NCBI RefSeq assembly: GCF_010671925.1
Contig: NZ_JAAHIH010000013.1
Coordinates: 19,227 to 83,226 of the forward strand
Source of the DNA: Moorena sp. SIOASIH
GTDB taxonomy: Bacteria > Cyanobacteriota > Cyanobacteriia > Cyanobacteriales > Coleofasciculaceae
DNA length: 64,000 bases
Reading direction: 5' to 3'
Shown here piece after piece: positions 36,652 through 44,429 of the stretch; position 1 is the first letter of the stretch; each line of letters begins with the position of its first letter. The notes under the pieces are model-generated. The model saw only the letters and a program-made list of their open reading frames with translations. It was not told the DNA's origin and made no database searches. Both the position numbers and the translations under genes were made by a program.

Positions 36652-37320
36652 ATGGTTCAAGCAGTATCCAAACTATTAACCTTTGACGAATTCTTAGAAC
36701 AGTACCCAGAGGATGGAGGAAACTATGAACTTCGCCAGGGTAGAATTGTAGCTATGCGTCCCACCGGTTTACACGAACAAGTAGCAGCTCTCATTGCCAG
36801 AAAGATAGATGTCGAAATAGAGAGACTTTCACTACCCTACTTTATTCCTCGAACTTGTCTTGTCAAACCCTATCAACAAGGAGAAGGCTATTTACCAGAT
36901 ATCATTGTCTTGGATAAACAAACCGTTGTCGAAGACCCCTACTGGCAAAAAGCGATGCAGCGCGGTCTTGGGGGTCCCCCCCATGAGCGACTGCATCAAG
37001 ACAAGTCAAGTATCTCAATCGGTAAATCAGCTAAGTTAATCGTGGAAGTGGTTAGTACCAACTGGCAAGATGACTATCTAACCAAACTGGCTGAATATGA
37101 AAAATTTGGCATTCCAGAATACTGGATTGTTGACTATAAAGCCCTGGGAGGAACCCGATACATTGGGTCTCCTAAAATTCCTACAGTTTGGATATACGAG
37201 TTAGCTGATAATGAATATAAAGAAGGCAAAACCTTGACGGGATGTGATTCTATTGAATCACCAACTTTCCCAGAACTAAAACTGACTGTTGAGCAGCTGG
37301 TCAAGGCCGGAACATTATAA
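36652..37320 (+). CDS. Uma2-family (DUF820) putative endonuclease with in-frame repeat insertion
   Basis: 222 residues. The PD-(D/E)xK-like family is marked by FLEQYPEDGGNYELRQGRIVAM, YLPDIIVLDK (Asp) and KLIVEVVSTNWQDDYLTKLAEYEKFGIPEYWIVDY (Glu-Val-Val followed by the lysine/YEK and the closing IVDY). These are typical and complete. Between PYWQK and SSISIGKSAKL lie 17 residues (AMQRGLGGPPHERLHQD) encoded by a CATCAAGAC hairpin (36952-37003). They sit in a loop before the EVV strand, so the enzyme may still fold. Uma2 proteins are very numerous in cyanobacteria; function unproven. A palindrome at its stop forms the terminator. Confidence 0.85.
   Translation: MVQAVSKLLTFDEFLEQYPEDGGNYELRQGRIVAMRPTGLHEQVAALIARKIDVEIERLSLPYFIPRTCLVKPYQQGEGYLPDIIVLDKQTVVEDPYWQKAMQRGLGGPPHERLHQDKSSISIGKSAKLIVEVVSTNWQDDYLTKLAEYEKFGIPEYWIVDYKALGGTRYIGSPKIPTVWIYELADNEYKEGKTLTGCDSIESPTFPELKLTVEQLVKAGTL
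36952..37003. repeat. CATCAAGAC hairpin inside the Uma2 gene
   Basis: Short version (about 51-52 bases): GCGATGCAGCGCGGTC... to ...GACTGCATCAAGAC. It adds 17 codons without a stop and keeps the frame. Confidence 0.85.
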
Positions 37321-37365
37321 TTATGTAAGCATATGCGCGTAGCGCATATGCTTACATAATTTTTC
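37320..37365 (+). terminator. Perfect palindrome/terminator at the Uma2 stop
   Basis: ATTATGTAAGCATATGCGC (37320-37338) pairs over its full 19 bases with the copy at 37342-37360, 3-base loop, then TTTTT. It is a minimal GTAAGC element that starts on the last base of the stop codon. Confidence 0.85.
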
Positions 37366-37521
37366 CCTCAGTAATGGATATAATTTTTATCTCAAGGATG
37401 GATATAATTTACTTAATCTTTATCAAAAAGAACTAGTTTTATTCAGTTTCTTTATAAAAAATTCCCAGTTTTTTGGCTAAAGTAATCCTGATATGTATTG
37501 CAGCCAAAAAAAAGCGCGATT

Positions 37522-39066
37522 ATGCTTGAGTCACTCCCAAGCTCTACCAAGGCGCAGAAAAATGTTCTGACAGATGGGCAATTAACTTGTACCTACCAAG
37601 AACTTCCAGAGGTCTTTGAAGCTCTCCAGCAGTATTTTGACCAACGGGGAATTAGCATTACCGATTGCTTTGCCCTCGAATGTGATAATACTGTATCCAG
37701 TGCCCTAGTCCTGTTATATCTACTGGAGAGAGGTTACCGTTTTCTACTGTTACCCCAGGAAGTCAACCCACCCCAAGTGCTTGGCTCTAAGCAATCTCTG
37801 CCACGATTCTGCCGATACAAGATTAGGACTGGAAGCTTTACCGACAAGCCAAAAGCCCCTAATTTTAGATATCCTGAGCAGTTTGTGGATATTGTTGAAA
37901 ACGAGGATTGGATTGGCGATGGCCCTTCGGCCACTGCCGAATGCGATCGCATTGGGATAAATCCCATTCAGGAAAATAATCCTAGTCGAAAACTATATAT
38001 AAGGACATCGGGAAGTACAGGAAAACCCAAAATAGCAGTCCATTCCCATGATAAGCTACTCAGAAACGCACTCAACTGCTTGCAACGACTGGGTCTTAAA
38101 CAGGATGACCGCATAGCGATTCCGGTACCAATTTATCATATGTATGGTTTGGGGGCGGCGTTTCTGCCAGGTGTGATGGCGGGAGCATCTATCGACTTAC
38201 AGAAGAATTCCAACTTGCTCAAGTATATGCAGCGGGAACGAGACTTTAATCCCAATGTTGCCTTCATGACACCGATGTTTTGTGAAACATTGCTCAAGGG
38301 ACGTAAGACTTCTAGGAAATACAACCTTACCGTAGTGGCAGGCGATCGCATCCGGGAAGACACATTTGTCAGATTTGAATCCCGTTTTGGTTCGTTGGTG
38401 AGCTTGTACGGTAGTACAGAAATGGGTGCGATGGCAGCGTCTAGTCCGGATCAGCCTCAGGAGGTGCGGCTTAAAACCGTAGGAAAACCGATGTCAGGAG
38501 TAAAAATTACTTTAGCAAAGGATAACACCGATGGTGTTAGCGAACTCTGGTGTCACCATGACTATGGTTTTGAAGGATATGTTGATCAAGACGGGAAACC
38601 CATTAGCCAGGGTATTCAGACTCAGACTGATTGGTTTGGCACCAAGGACTTGGGTCGAATTTGGTCCGATGGTCACCTAGAAGTCATTGGCAGATGTGAC
38701 TATAGCGTCAACCGAAATGGTCTTCTGGTGTTGTTGGCGGATGTGGAGAGAGGGATTGAAACCATTGAAGGAATAGATTCTGTGGTGGTGGTCTCTCAAG
38801 GAGAAAGTCAACGAGGTAAAGGAATTGTGGCTTATTGTGTTCTTGCTAAAGACAGCAATATTCCTGAACCAGATATCCGAGCTGCTTGTTTCGATATTTT
38901 GCCAAGGCATGGGATTCCGGATCAGATTTTTCTGGTAAATTCTTTTCCGAAGCTGCCCAATGGTAAGGTTGATCGACTCAAACTTATTGGTATGCATGAC
39001 CAGGGCAAGGGTAAGCATATGCGCTACGCGCACGCTGCGCGAACAGCCGTCAGCGGTCAGCCGTGA
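37522..39066 (+). CDS. Stand-alone adenylating (AMP-forming) ligase of the biosynthetic locus
   Basis: 514 residues from the ATG at 37522; an upstream TTG would add 8. ANL-superfamily motifs are present in order: YIRTSGSTGKPKIAVHSH (P-loop), PIYHMYGLGAAFLPG, LVSLYGSTEMG, then DWFGTKDLGRIWSDGHLEVIGRCDY and the C-terminal LPNGKVDRLKL with the catalytic lysine. Such free ligases activate a carboxylic or amino acid and load a carrier protein; two free carriers lie at 40220 and 54805. Substrate cannot be read off. The last 15 or so residues (HMRYAHAARTAVSGQP) are encoded by a GTAAGC element, so the native C-terminus has been extended. A broken copy of its first 40 codons lies at 54168-54290. Confidence 0.85.
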   Translation: MLESLPSSTKAQKNVLTDGQLTCTYQELPEVFEALQQYFDQRGISITDCFALECDNTVSSALVLLYLLERGYRFLLLPQEVNPPQVLGSKQSLPRFCRYKIRTGSFTDKPKAPNFRYPEQFVDIVENEDWIGDGPSATAECDRIGINPIQENNPSRKLYIRTSGSTGKPKIAVHSHDKLLRNALNCLQRLGLKQDDRIAIPVPIYHMYGLGAAFLPGVMAGASIDLQKNSNLLKYMQRERDFNPNVAFMTPMFCETLLKGRKTSRKYNLTVVAGDRIREDTFVRFESRFGSLVSLYGSTEMGAMAASSPDQPQEVRLKTVGKPMSGVKITLAKDNTDGVSELWCHHDYGFEGYVDQDGKPISQGIQTQTDWFGTKDLGRIWSDGHLEVIGRCDYSVNRNGLLVLLADVERGIETIEGIDSVVVVSQGESQRGKGIVAYCVLAKDSNIPEPDIRAACFDILPRHGIPDQIFLVNSFPKLPNGKVDRLKLIGMHDQGKGKHMRYAHAARTAVSGQP

Positions 39067-39225
39067 GCTAAAAGCTCACGCGTGCGCGAACAGTTTGACG
39101 TAACTCAGCATTATTCGAATGGTTACCTGTTTTATTCAAAAGCTGATAGCTGATAGCACCTCAAGTAGCGTGCGCGTAGCGCTAATCGCTGTTCGCTGAT
39201 AGCTGATAGCTGATAGCTGACGGGC
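39011..39225. repeat. GTAAGC element overlapping the ligase 3' end
   Basis: GTAAGCATATGCGCTACGCGC at 39011 within the coding frame, a CCGTGAGCTAAAAGCTCACG hairpin at 39060, then TAGCTGA units to about 39220. Confidence 0.7.
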
Positions 39226-39291
39226 AAGGATTGATTAAGAGTGAAATCAACCGAGTTTAAACATCAGGTTAAACAAAATATAGCGTTTATC

Positions 39292-39416
39292 ATAGCTATG
39301 AGGTACACAGAATTTTTTCCCTCTTCCCACTTCCGAATTGCCTCTTACCTGCTCCCTGCTCCCTGCTCCCTGCTCCCTGCTCCCTGCTCCCTAAAACCCA
39401 AGAATTTGTACTTCAT
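39292..39416. repeat. GAGGTACA element upstream of the P-loop gene
   Basis: Left end TATGAGGTACACAGAATTTTTTCC, right end CAAGAATTTGTACTTCATCC, with a CTGCTCC tandem inside. An open frame runs through it into the P-loop gene, but it is not part of the protein. Confidence 0.7.
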
Positions 39417-39441
39417 CCAAATAAGAATTGCTATAAGTAAT

Positions 39442-39993
39442 ATGCCAAATTCAGTCCAAGTTGTCATGGGAATTCCCGGTGTAGGAAAGTCTACTTATAT
39501 TAAATCAATGATTACCAGAAAAATCTGGAAAGATTCAAAACTCATACAAATTAAAGATGAGTATTTAGATTTAGAGAAAATTAGTATCGACGGAAATAAT
39601 AACAACTATATTGTTCACTATAGTCTGTTAAGAGAGCATTTTTTTAACCTTAAAAGGAATATCAATAATGGCAGTAAATTTGATTTTTCATTAATCCATT
39701 TATTGCGGAGGCATGAACAGCTAAATACTTATTTTCTAGTTGCTCCTTATTCTGAAATTAAAAAGCGAGTGTTACTGCGGGATAATATAGAGCCTTTAAC
39801 TGGCCAGAAATTCGACAATAATTTCAAGCATAAAGTGTTGGCGACTCTTGGCAGCCTCGATTTACCTAAAGTGTATTCAAAGTATTTCGATTTATGGGAA
39901 AAACGTAAAATTAACTACAGCATAGTTAATACAACAAATTACAGCTATGAGCTAGTATCAACAAAGCAAGAAGCCATACAAATTATTAAATAA
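39442..39993 (+). CDS. Small P-loop ATPase/kinase-like protein
   Basis: 183 residues from the ATG at 39442. The frame is open further up, but only through a repeat (LPAPCSLLPAPCSL-type), so it is not used. The Walker A motif is VVMGIPGVGKSTYIK right at the start, as in zeta-toxin-like or AAA_33 small kinases. A possible Walker B/base region is LIQIKDEYLDL, and a lid-like segment is APYSEIKKRVLLRDNIEP. It may phosphorylate a small molecule of the pathway or a toxin-type substrate; no antitoxin is adjacent. It sits between the adenylating ligase and the carrier gene on the same strand. Confidence 0.6.
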   Translation: MPNSVQVVMGIPGVGKSTYIKSMITRKIWKDSKLIQIKDEYLDLEKISIDGNNNNYIVHYSLLREHFFNLKRNINNGSKFDFSLIHLLRRHEQLNTYFLVAPYSEIKKRVLLRDNIEPLTGQKFDNNFKHKVLATLGSLDLPKVYSKYFDLWEKRKINYSIVNTTNYSYELVSTKQEAIQIIK

Positions 39994-40219
39994 ACCGCCG
40001 ATACTTTGTTATAGCGGTTATAATCTGAATCAGAAACACCTATTTTGTAACTGTTAACTGTTCCCTATTCCCTATTTGGTAAAATCCAAAAGGTACCTTA
40101 CCTATGTGATAAATGTTATAGTGTTGTTATTTTTTTTTATAATAGTATGTCTCTAATACTATTAAGTTCATAATTGTAGTATCAGTAAATTCAAATTTTA
40201 TTTATAGCAAGATTAAACC

Positions 40220-40495
40220 ATGTCTGAAACTGTAGCTAATCAACTCAAAGAACTTATTGTCCAAGAACTAGATGTCAACCTTAAACTAGAAAATATTGAT
40301 GATAATGCACCCCTATTTGAAGATGGATTAGGAATTGATTCCCTCGCCATTGTGGAACTAATTACATTAATTGAAGAACACTTCAAGTTTGAGTTTGCTG
40401 ACTCTGATCTCAGGGCTGAGACTTTCGTAAGTCTTAATAGTTTAGCTAATTTAGTGGTTAGCAAGATTAAGCCGGACAATACCTTAGTAGTGTAG
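40220..40495 (+). CDS. Acyl/peptidyl carrier protein 1
   Basis: 91 residues, all-helical. The phosphopantetheine site is EDGLGIDSLAIVEL, with Ser in the DSL motif. The helix 3 end (EEHFKFEFADSDLRAETF) is typical of carriers. It is a free-standing carrier and a likely partner for the adenylating ligase at 37522. Close relative of the carrier at 54805 (shared FEDGLG-DSLAI and similar length), fitting an old duplication. There is a stem-loop (40511-40536) shortly after the stop. Confidence 0.9.
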   Translation: MSETVANQLKELIVQELDVNLKLENIDDNAPLFEDGLGIDSLAIVELITLIEEHFKFEFADSDLRAETFVSLNSLANLVVSKIKPDNTLVV

Positions 40496-40510
40496 CCAGG
40501 GTAGCCAGTT

Positions 40511-40536
40511 AAATAGCCAGATTACACTGGCTATTT
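40511..40536 (+). terminator. Stem-loop after carrier 1
   Basis: AAATAGCCAG (40511-40520) and CTGGCTATTT (40527-40536) form a perfect 10-base stem over ATTACA. No T run follows, so a weak terminator or an mRNA end-stabiliser. Confidence 0.5.
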
Positions 40537-40570
40537 AAAATGGCATAAGTAGTTTATAGCAATTCTACGA

Positions 40571-40707
40571 CTTGTGAGGTACAAATTTCTGGTTTTTAGG
40601 GAGCAGGGAGCAGGGAGCAGGGAGCAGGTAAGAGGAACCCACCCCTAACCCCTCCCAGGAGGGGAAGGGAAGAGGAAAGAGGTAAAAAATAATGTGTACC
40701 TCATGAG
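40571..40707. repeat. GAGGTACA element between carrier 1 and the radical SAM gene
   Basis: Left end TTGTGAGGTACAAATTT, right end AATGTGTACCTCATGA, a GGGAGCA tandem and a CCCCTCCCAGGAGGGG palindrome inside. Its left 60 bases with flank are repeated nearly exactly at 63872. Confidence 0.75.
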
Positions 40708-40773
40708 TCCTAGAAACGCTATATTACCAAAAAAAATAATAACAAATAAATTCCTTGTCAGTCAGGCAACAAA

Positions 40774-42108
40774 ATGTATAAAAATTTAGTCAATCATGAC
40801 TTTGAAGCTAACAATCTTCAAGATCTGGAAAATTCAGTTCGATTTATACAAATAGAGCCAACGACTCATTGCAACTTTACCTGTAAGTTTTGCTGTGGTC
40901 GCCATATGACTCAAAGCAATCTTTCCTTTGAAACCTTTGTCCAAACCCTTGACCAATTTCCTGACCTAGAGCATATTGAACTTCAAGGGGAAGGAGAACC
41001 ACTCCTTCATCCCCAATTCTTTGAGATGGCTAAGCTGGCTCAGAATCGGGGAATCAAGGTATCGATAATTACCAATGGGAGTATGTTTTCTCCTCAACGC
41101 ATTCAGAAAATTCTGGACTGTGGCATTGAAGCCATTCGAGTCTCGATCGAGTCACCCGATCCCCAAGAGTTTAGAGAAATTCGCGGTGGAAGATTAGAAA
41201 ACATTATTGAAGGAATTCAGGCTCTGCTAAAATCACGCAATGAGCTTGGCAGGGAAAATCCAACGGTAGGATTTGTTGTAACAGTACTTCAACAAACTAA
41301 GAAGCAGTTGCCAGCCATCGCCCGATTGTACGATCAGCTAGAAATGGATGGGGGAATCCAGTTTCACCTACTAAGTTCTATGGATAGCTATACTCAAATC
41401 TATGATCAGACGATGTCTAATCAGTTTCTTTCTAAAATAGAGACAACTTTAGTCTGGTCTCAGTATGTGAAAATTATCCAATCTCCGCAGCATCATAGAA
41501 GTCAGATCAAACACTTCTACGACGAACTTCGTGAGCTTTCTCCATACCCGAAACGTGACCACACAGATAAAAATAAATTTTTGGTCAGAGTTTTCCGAAG
41601 CTGTCCTTCATTAGATAGTTCCCTCTATGTGAATCGTTACGGAATTGCTACAGGATGCAGCAAGATCAAGGATACTGAGCAATTTGCTCTTGGAAAAATT
41701 GATTTCAATAGTATTGAAGAAATCATTAACGCTCGCAATCAGATCAGACAACAAGTTCGCAGTGGTATTGTTCCAGCAGCTTGTCGCCACTGTTTTATTG
41801 CCGAGTCAATTTCAGCACGGTTGTCGAATCTGCTCCAGAAAAAACCAAAACCATTGACAGGGAGTTCTTTAACTTCTACCAAAAAGCCTACCAATGCTTC
41901 TAAGCATATAAATCCTCAAGTCATTGGCTACATTCCCTATGAAGAATCAATTTTTGAGGCAATTTTACCATTTTGCGATGGCGAAACAACTTGTGATGAG
42001 ATTCTTCAGCAGGTATGCCAGAAGTGCGAATTAGACATCAAGGAAGGAAAAATGAAGGTTCTGCCAGCAATAGACGAACTAGTTCGTCGAAACCTAATCG
42101 TTATTTAG
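40774..42108 (+). CDS. Radical SAM protein with SPASM-like and PqqD-like C-terminal parts
   Basis: 444 residues. The Cx3Cx2C cluster site is THCNFTCKFCCG, followed by IELQGEGEPLLHPQFFEMAKLA and ISIITNGS-type radical SAM barrel motifs. A SPASM-like region follows (CPSLDSSLYVNRYGIATGC; later SGIVPAACRHCF), which could hold an auxiliary iron-sulfur cluster. The last 75 residues (GYIPYEESIFEAILPFCDGETTCDEILQQVCQKCELD) are PqqD-like. That tail usually binds a peptide leader, here fused to the enzyme. No small precursor gene is visible near it, so its substrate may instead be carrier-bound. It sits between carrier 1 and the glycosyltransferase at 42181. Confidence 0.85.
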   Translation: MYKNLVNHDFEANNLQDLENSVRFIQIEPTTHCNFTCKFCCGRHMTQSNLSFETFVQTLDQFPDLEHIELQGEGEPLLHPQFFEMAKLAQNRGIKVSIITNGSMFSPQRIQKILDCGIEAIRVSIESPDPQEFREIRGGRLENIIEGIQALLKSRNELGRENPTVGFVVTVLQQTKKQLPAIARLYDQLEMDGGIQFHLLSSMDSYTQIYDQTMSNQFLSKIETTLVWSQYVKIIQSPQHHRSQIKHFYDELRELSPYPKRDHTDKNKFLVRVFRSCPSLDSSLYVNRYGIATGCSKIKDTEQFALGKIDFNSIEEIINARNQIRQQVRSGIVPAACRHCFIAESISARLSNLLQKKPKPLTGSSLTSTKKPTNASKHINPQVIGYIPYEESIFEAILPFCDGETTCDEILQQVCQKCELDIKEGKMKVLPAIDELVRRNLIVI

Positions 42109-42180
42109 TTTTCAGTAAATTGGCAAGCAACGGAAATAGGACTTATGAAAAATCCATCGATTATGTAATTGATAAGTAAA

Positions 42181-43425
42181 ATGAGAATTGCCATCTGCTC
42201 CCTATCCCAATTGACCTATGTTGCTGAATTTATTGATGTGGCTCAACGTTTAAATGAGAAACATGAGGTTTGTTATTTTCTAGGATTTCATTGCTCGAGT
42301 GCGATCAATCTCTTACAAAAGAAACACCTCCCTCATCAAGTGTTGAACAAGGGTCTGGAAACGGCATCGATTTTAACAAGTCCAGCCACAGCCAAATCTA
42401 CTTACGATCTCTTTAAAGGCTATTTCTTCAAATATGCAGAACTTGTCCTGCCCGATTTACTTAAAGCCTTTAAGCACTGGAAGCCAGATTTAATTTTGTC
42501 TCATTTGAGAGATTATACAGGCATCACCGCAGCAGAAATTATCAACAAAGCGGTCGTATCCTTTGGGAGCCATACTTCGCCATTGAGACTAGAAAGCATC
42601 GAACCACCATTTGGCTCAAGAGGGAGCAGATATACACCCAAGGGACTGTTGAAAATCTGGTGGGAACTTCATAATAAGTTCAATGATAAAGTAGATAGGA
42701 TCTATAATCATACAATTAGGCAGCCCTATGGACTTTCCGATGTATATAATACTAGCACACTTCACTCCGATAGACTGGTTTTACTTTCCCTAATTTCAGC
42801 TTTAAGCAACAAACATTCTCAGGAGCCACCCCACATTAAATACGTTGGTTCACTCTTATCCAGAAAGCTTGACGCAGCTCCAGCCAAAGAGATAGATTTA
42901 ATAGCACGTATCTCCTCAATGCCAAAACCCAGGGTATTTGTATCTCTTGGTACAACCTATGTTACAAAACTATTGATTGAAAAATGTCTCAAAGCACTAA
43001 TACCCTTTCCCGGTACTGTGATTGTTAGTCTAGGGGGAAAAACCGACTTAAATCTTCCTTCACTGCTCGACCTTCCTCATATCATCTGGAATTCCTTTTT
43101 CTTCGATGTGGATAGGGTATTAAAACTATCTGATGTGATTGTTACTGTGGGTGGAGGAAAAAGTGTAATGGATTCACTCTCTGTCGGTAAGCCCCTAATC
43201 TGTTTGCCACAGCAAGGGGAGCAATGGGAAATCGCCCTGGCACTGCAATCTCTTGGTGCAGCAGAAATTCCTTGTCCGAGGAAGTGGGATGGGCAAACAT
43301 TTACTGAAGTAACAGAGCAGGTTGCCACAGAGGCTAAGTACACAGAAGCAGCAGCTCTTTTGCAGTCAAAAGTGGAACAAAGTGGAGGCGTGGAGGAAGC
43401 GGTGAAAGCGATCGAGGCATTGTAG
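42181..43425 (+). CDS. GT-B glycosyltransferase (UGT/MGT type)
   Basis: 414 residues from ATG 42181; a TTG 12 bases upstream is a weaker choice. The N-terminal strand (MRIAICSLSQLTYVAEFIDVAQRLNEKHEVCYFLG) and the C-terminal donor-binding region (KPRVFVSLGTTY, then DLPHIIWNSFFFDVDRVLKLSDVIVTVGGGKSVMDSLSVGKPLICLPQQGEQWEIALAL) follow the UDP-glucosyltransferase/macrolide-glycosyltransferase layout. The DVIVTVGGGKSVMDSL stretch with a downstream QQGEQ stands in for the HCGxNS/DQ motif. It would transfer a nucleotide-sugar moiety to a hydroxylated small product. It is soluble and follows the radical SAM gene by 72 bases, probably in one transcript. Confidence 0.8.
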   Translation: MRIAICSLSQLTYVAEFIDVAQRLNEKHEVCYFLGFHCSSAINLLQKKHLPHQVLNKGLETASILTSPATAKSTYDLFKGYFFKYAELVLPDLLKAFKHWKPDLILSHLRDYTGITAAEIINKAVVSFGSHTSPLRLESIEPPFGSRGSRYTPKGLLKIWWELHNKFNDKVDRIYNHTIRQPYGLSDVYNTSTLHSDRLVLLSLISALSNKHSQEPPHIKYVGSLLSRKLDAAPAKEIDLIARISSMPKPRVFVSLGTTYVTKLLIEKCLKALIPFPGTVIVSLGGKTDLNLPSLLDLPHIIWNSFFFDVDRVLKLSDVIVTVGGGKSVMDSLSVGKPLICLPQQGEQWEIALALQSLGAAEIPCPRKWDGQTFTEVTEQVATEAKYTEAAALLQSKVEQSGGVEEAVKAIEAL

Positions 43426-43495
43426 AAGTGTGTAGATGTCAATCAAACTTTGATCAGTATGATCAGTTATTGTCTTGAACAACTAAAGGATAATT

Positions 43496-44368
43496 ATGTA
43501 TAATAAATTATGGATGCTTGATTTTTTTCAAAATAGTCGTGAAATTGTTAAAGCCATAAAGTATGGCATAGCTTTACCTCCATTGTTGTTAAAAAATGGC
43601 TTCACTATTTTTCATGATTGTGAAGAGGTTAAGGGCAACGATTTAGCCGATATTATTCGAGTAATAAACCAAATAATTCTTGGGAGATTTGAAAGTATTT
43701 TTTGCGAACAGTTCTATACAAATAATGAGTTTTATAAGCCAGGTAATAATCATGTAATCCTTGATATAGGTGCACACATTGGATTATTTGCTTTATACTG
43801 TAACATGCAGGATAAAAGCAATAAACTTCATTGTTTTGAACCAGCAAAAGCAACAGTTAACTATCTCAAAAAAAATGTCATACAAAATGGGTTACAGGAT
43901 GCAATTAGGATTTATCCCTATGCTATTTTGGATAAAACAACTACTATGACTCTTAGGTCATCACAAGCAACGGAAACTCGTTCCTTATTTAAGGAAAAAA
44001 AGCTCACCACCAATAATACCAATAATTTTTTGAGCTCTCCAGAGTTCATGAAAGTTATCAAAACAAATGATTCGACAGAACGTGTTCAATGCATATCTCT
44101 TGAACAAGCCTTGCAGTTAGCCAATACTGAGCGAGTTGATTTTTTAAAAATTCATGTTCAAGGAGCTGAAGTTGAGATAGTGACTGGCGCTTCAGAAGCA
44201 GTTTGGCAGAAAATTAATAAGGTTGCCTTAATATATCATGAGTACATCCGCCCTGGTTGCTCTGATCTTTTAGTAAAAGTTCTCACCAGTCACGGCTTTT
44301 CTACTATTATGGTTGAACCAGATTCACAAACTTCAGGAGGAGTGGGTGTAATCCGAGCATCTAAATGA
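43496..44368 (+). CDS. FkbM-family methyltransferase
   Basis: 290 residues. The SAM-binding motif is HVILDIGAHIGLFALYCNM, followed by LHCFEPAKATVNYLKKNV (acidic post-motif and Asn-rich helix). The FkbM-specific C-terminal tract VDFLKIHVQGAEVEIVTGASEAVW is intact. FkbM-type enzymes make O-methyl ethers on sugars or natural products. Placed between a glycosyltransferase and a carbamoyltransferase, it fits as a sugar O-methylase. The N-terminal 50 residues are less conserved. The gap to the next gene is 61 bases. Confidence 0.9.
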   Translation: MYNKLWMLDFFQNSREIVKAIKYGIALPPLLLKNGFTIFHDCEEVKGNDLADIIRVINQIILGRFESIFCEQFYTNNEFYKPGNNHVILDIGAHIGLFALYCNMQDKSNKLHCFEPAKATVNYLKKNVIQNGLQDAIRIYPYAILDKTTTMTLRSSQATETRSLFKEKKLTTNNTNNFLSSPEFMKVIKTNDSTERVQCISLEQALQLANTERVDFLKIHVQGAEVEIVTGASEAVWQKINKVALIYHEYIRPGCSDLLVKVLTSHGFSTIMVEPDSQTSGGVGVIRASK

Positions 44369-44429
44369 AGATTAGTTAAGGAATTTAATTCGATAAAAAT
44401 AGAGATAAAAATAGATGTAAAAACAGATT

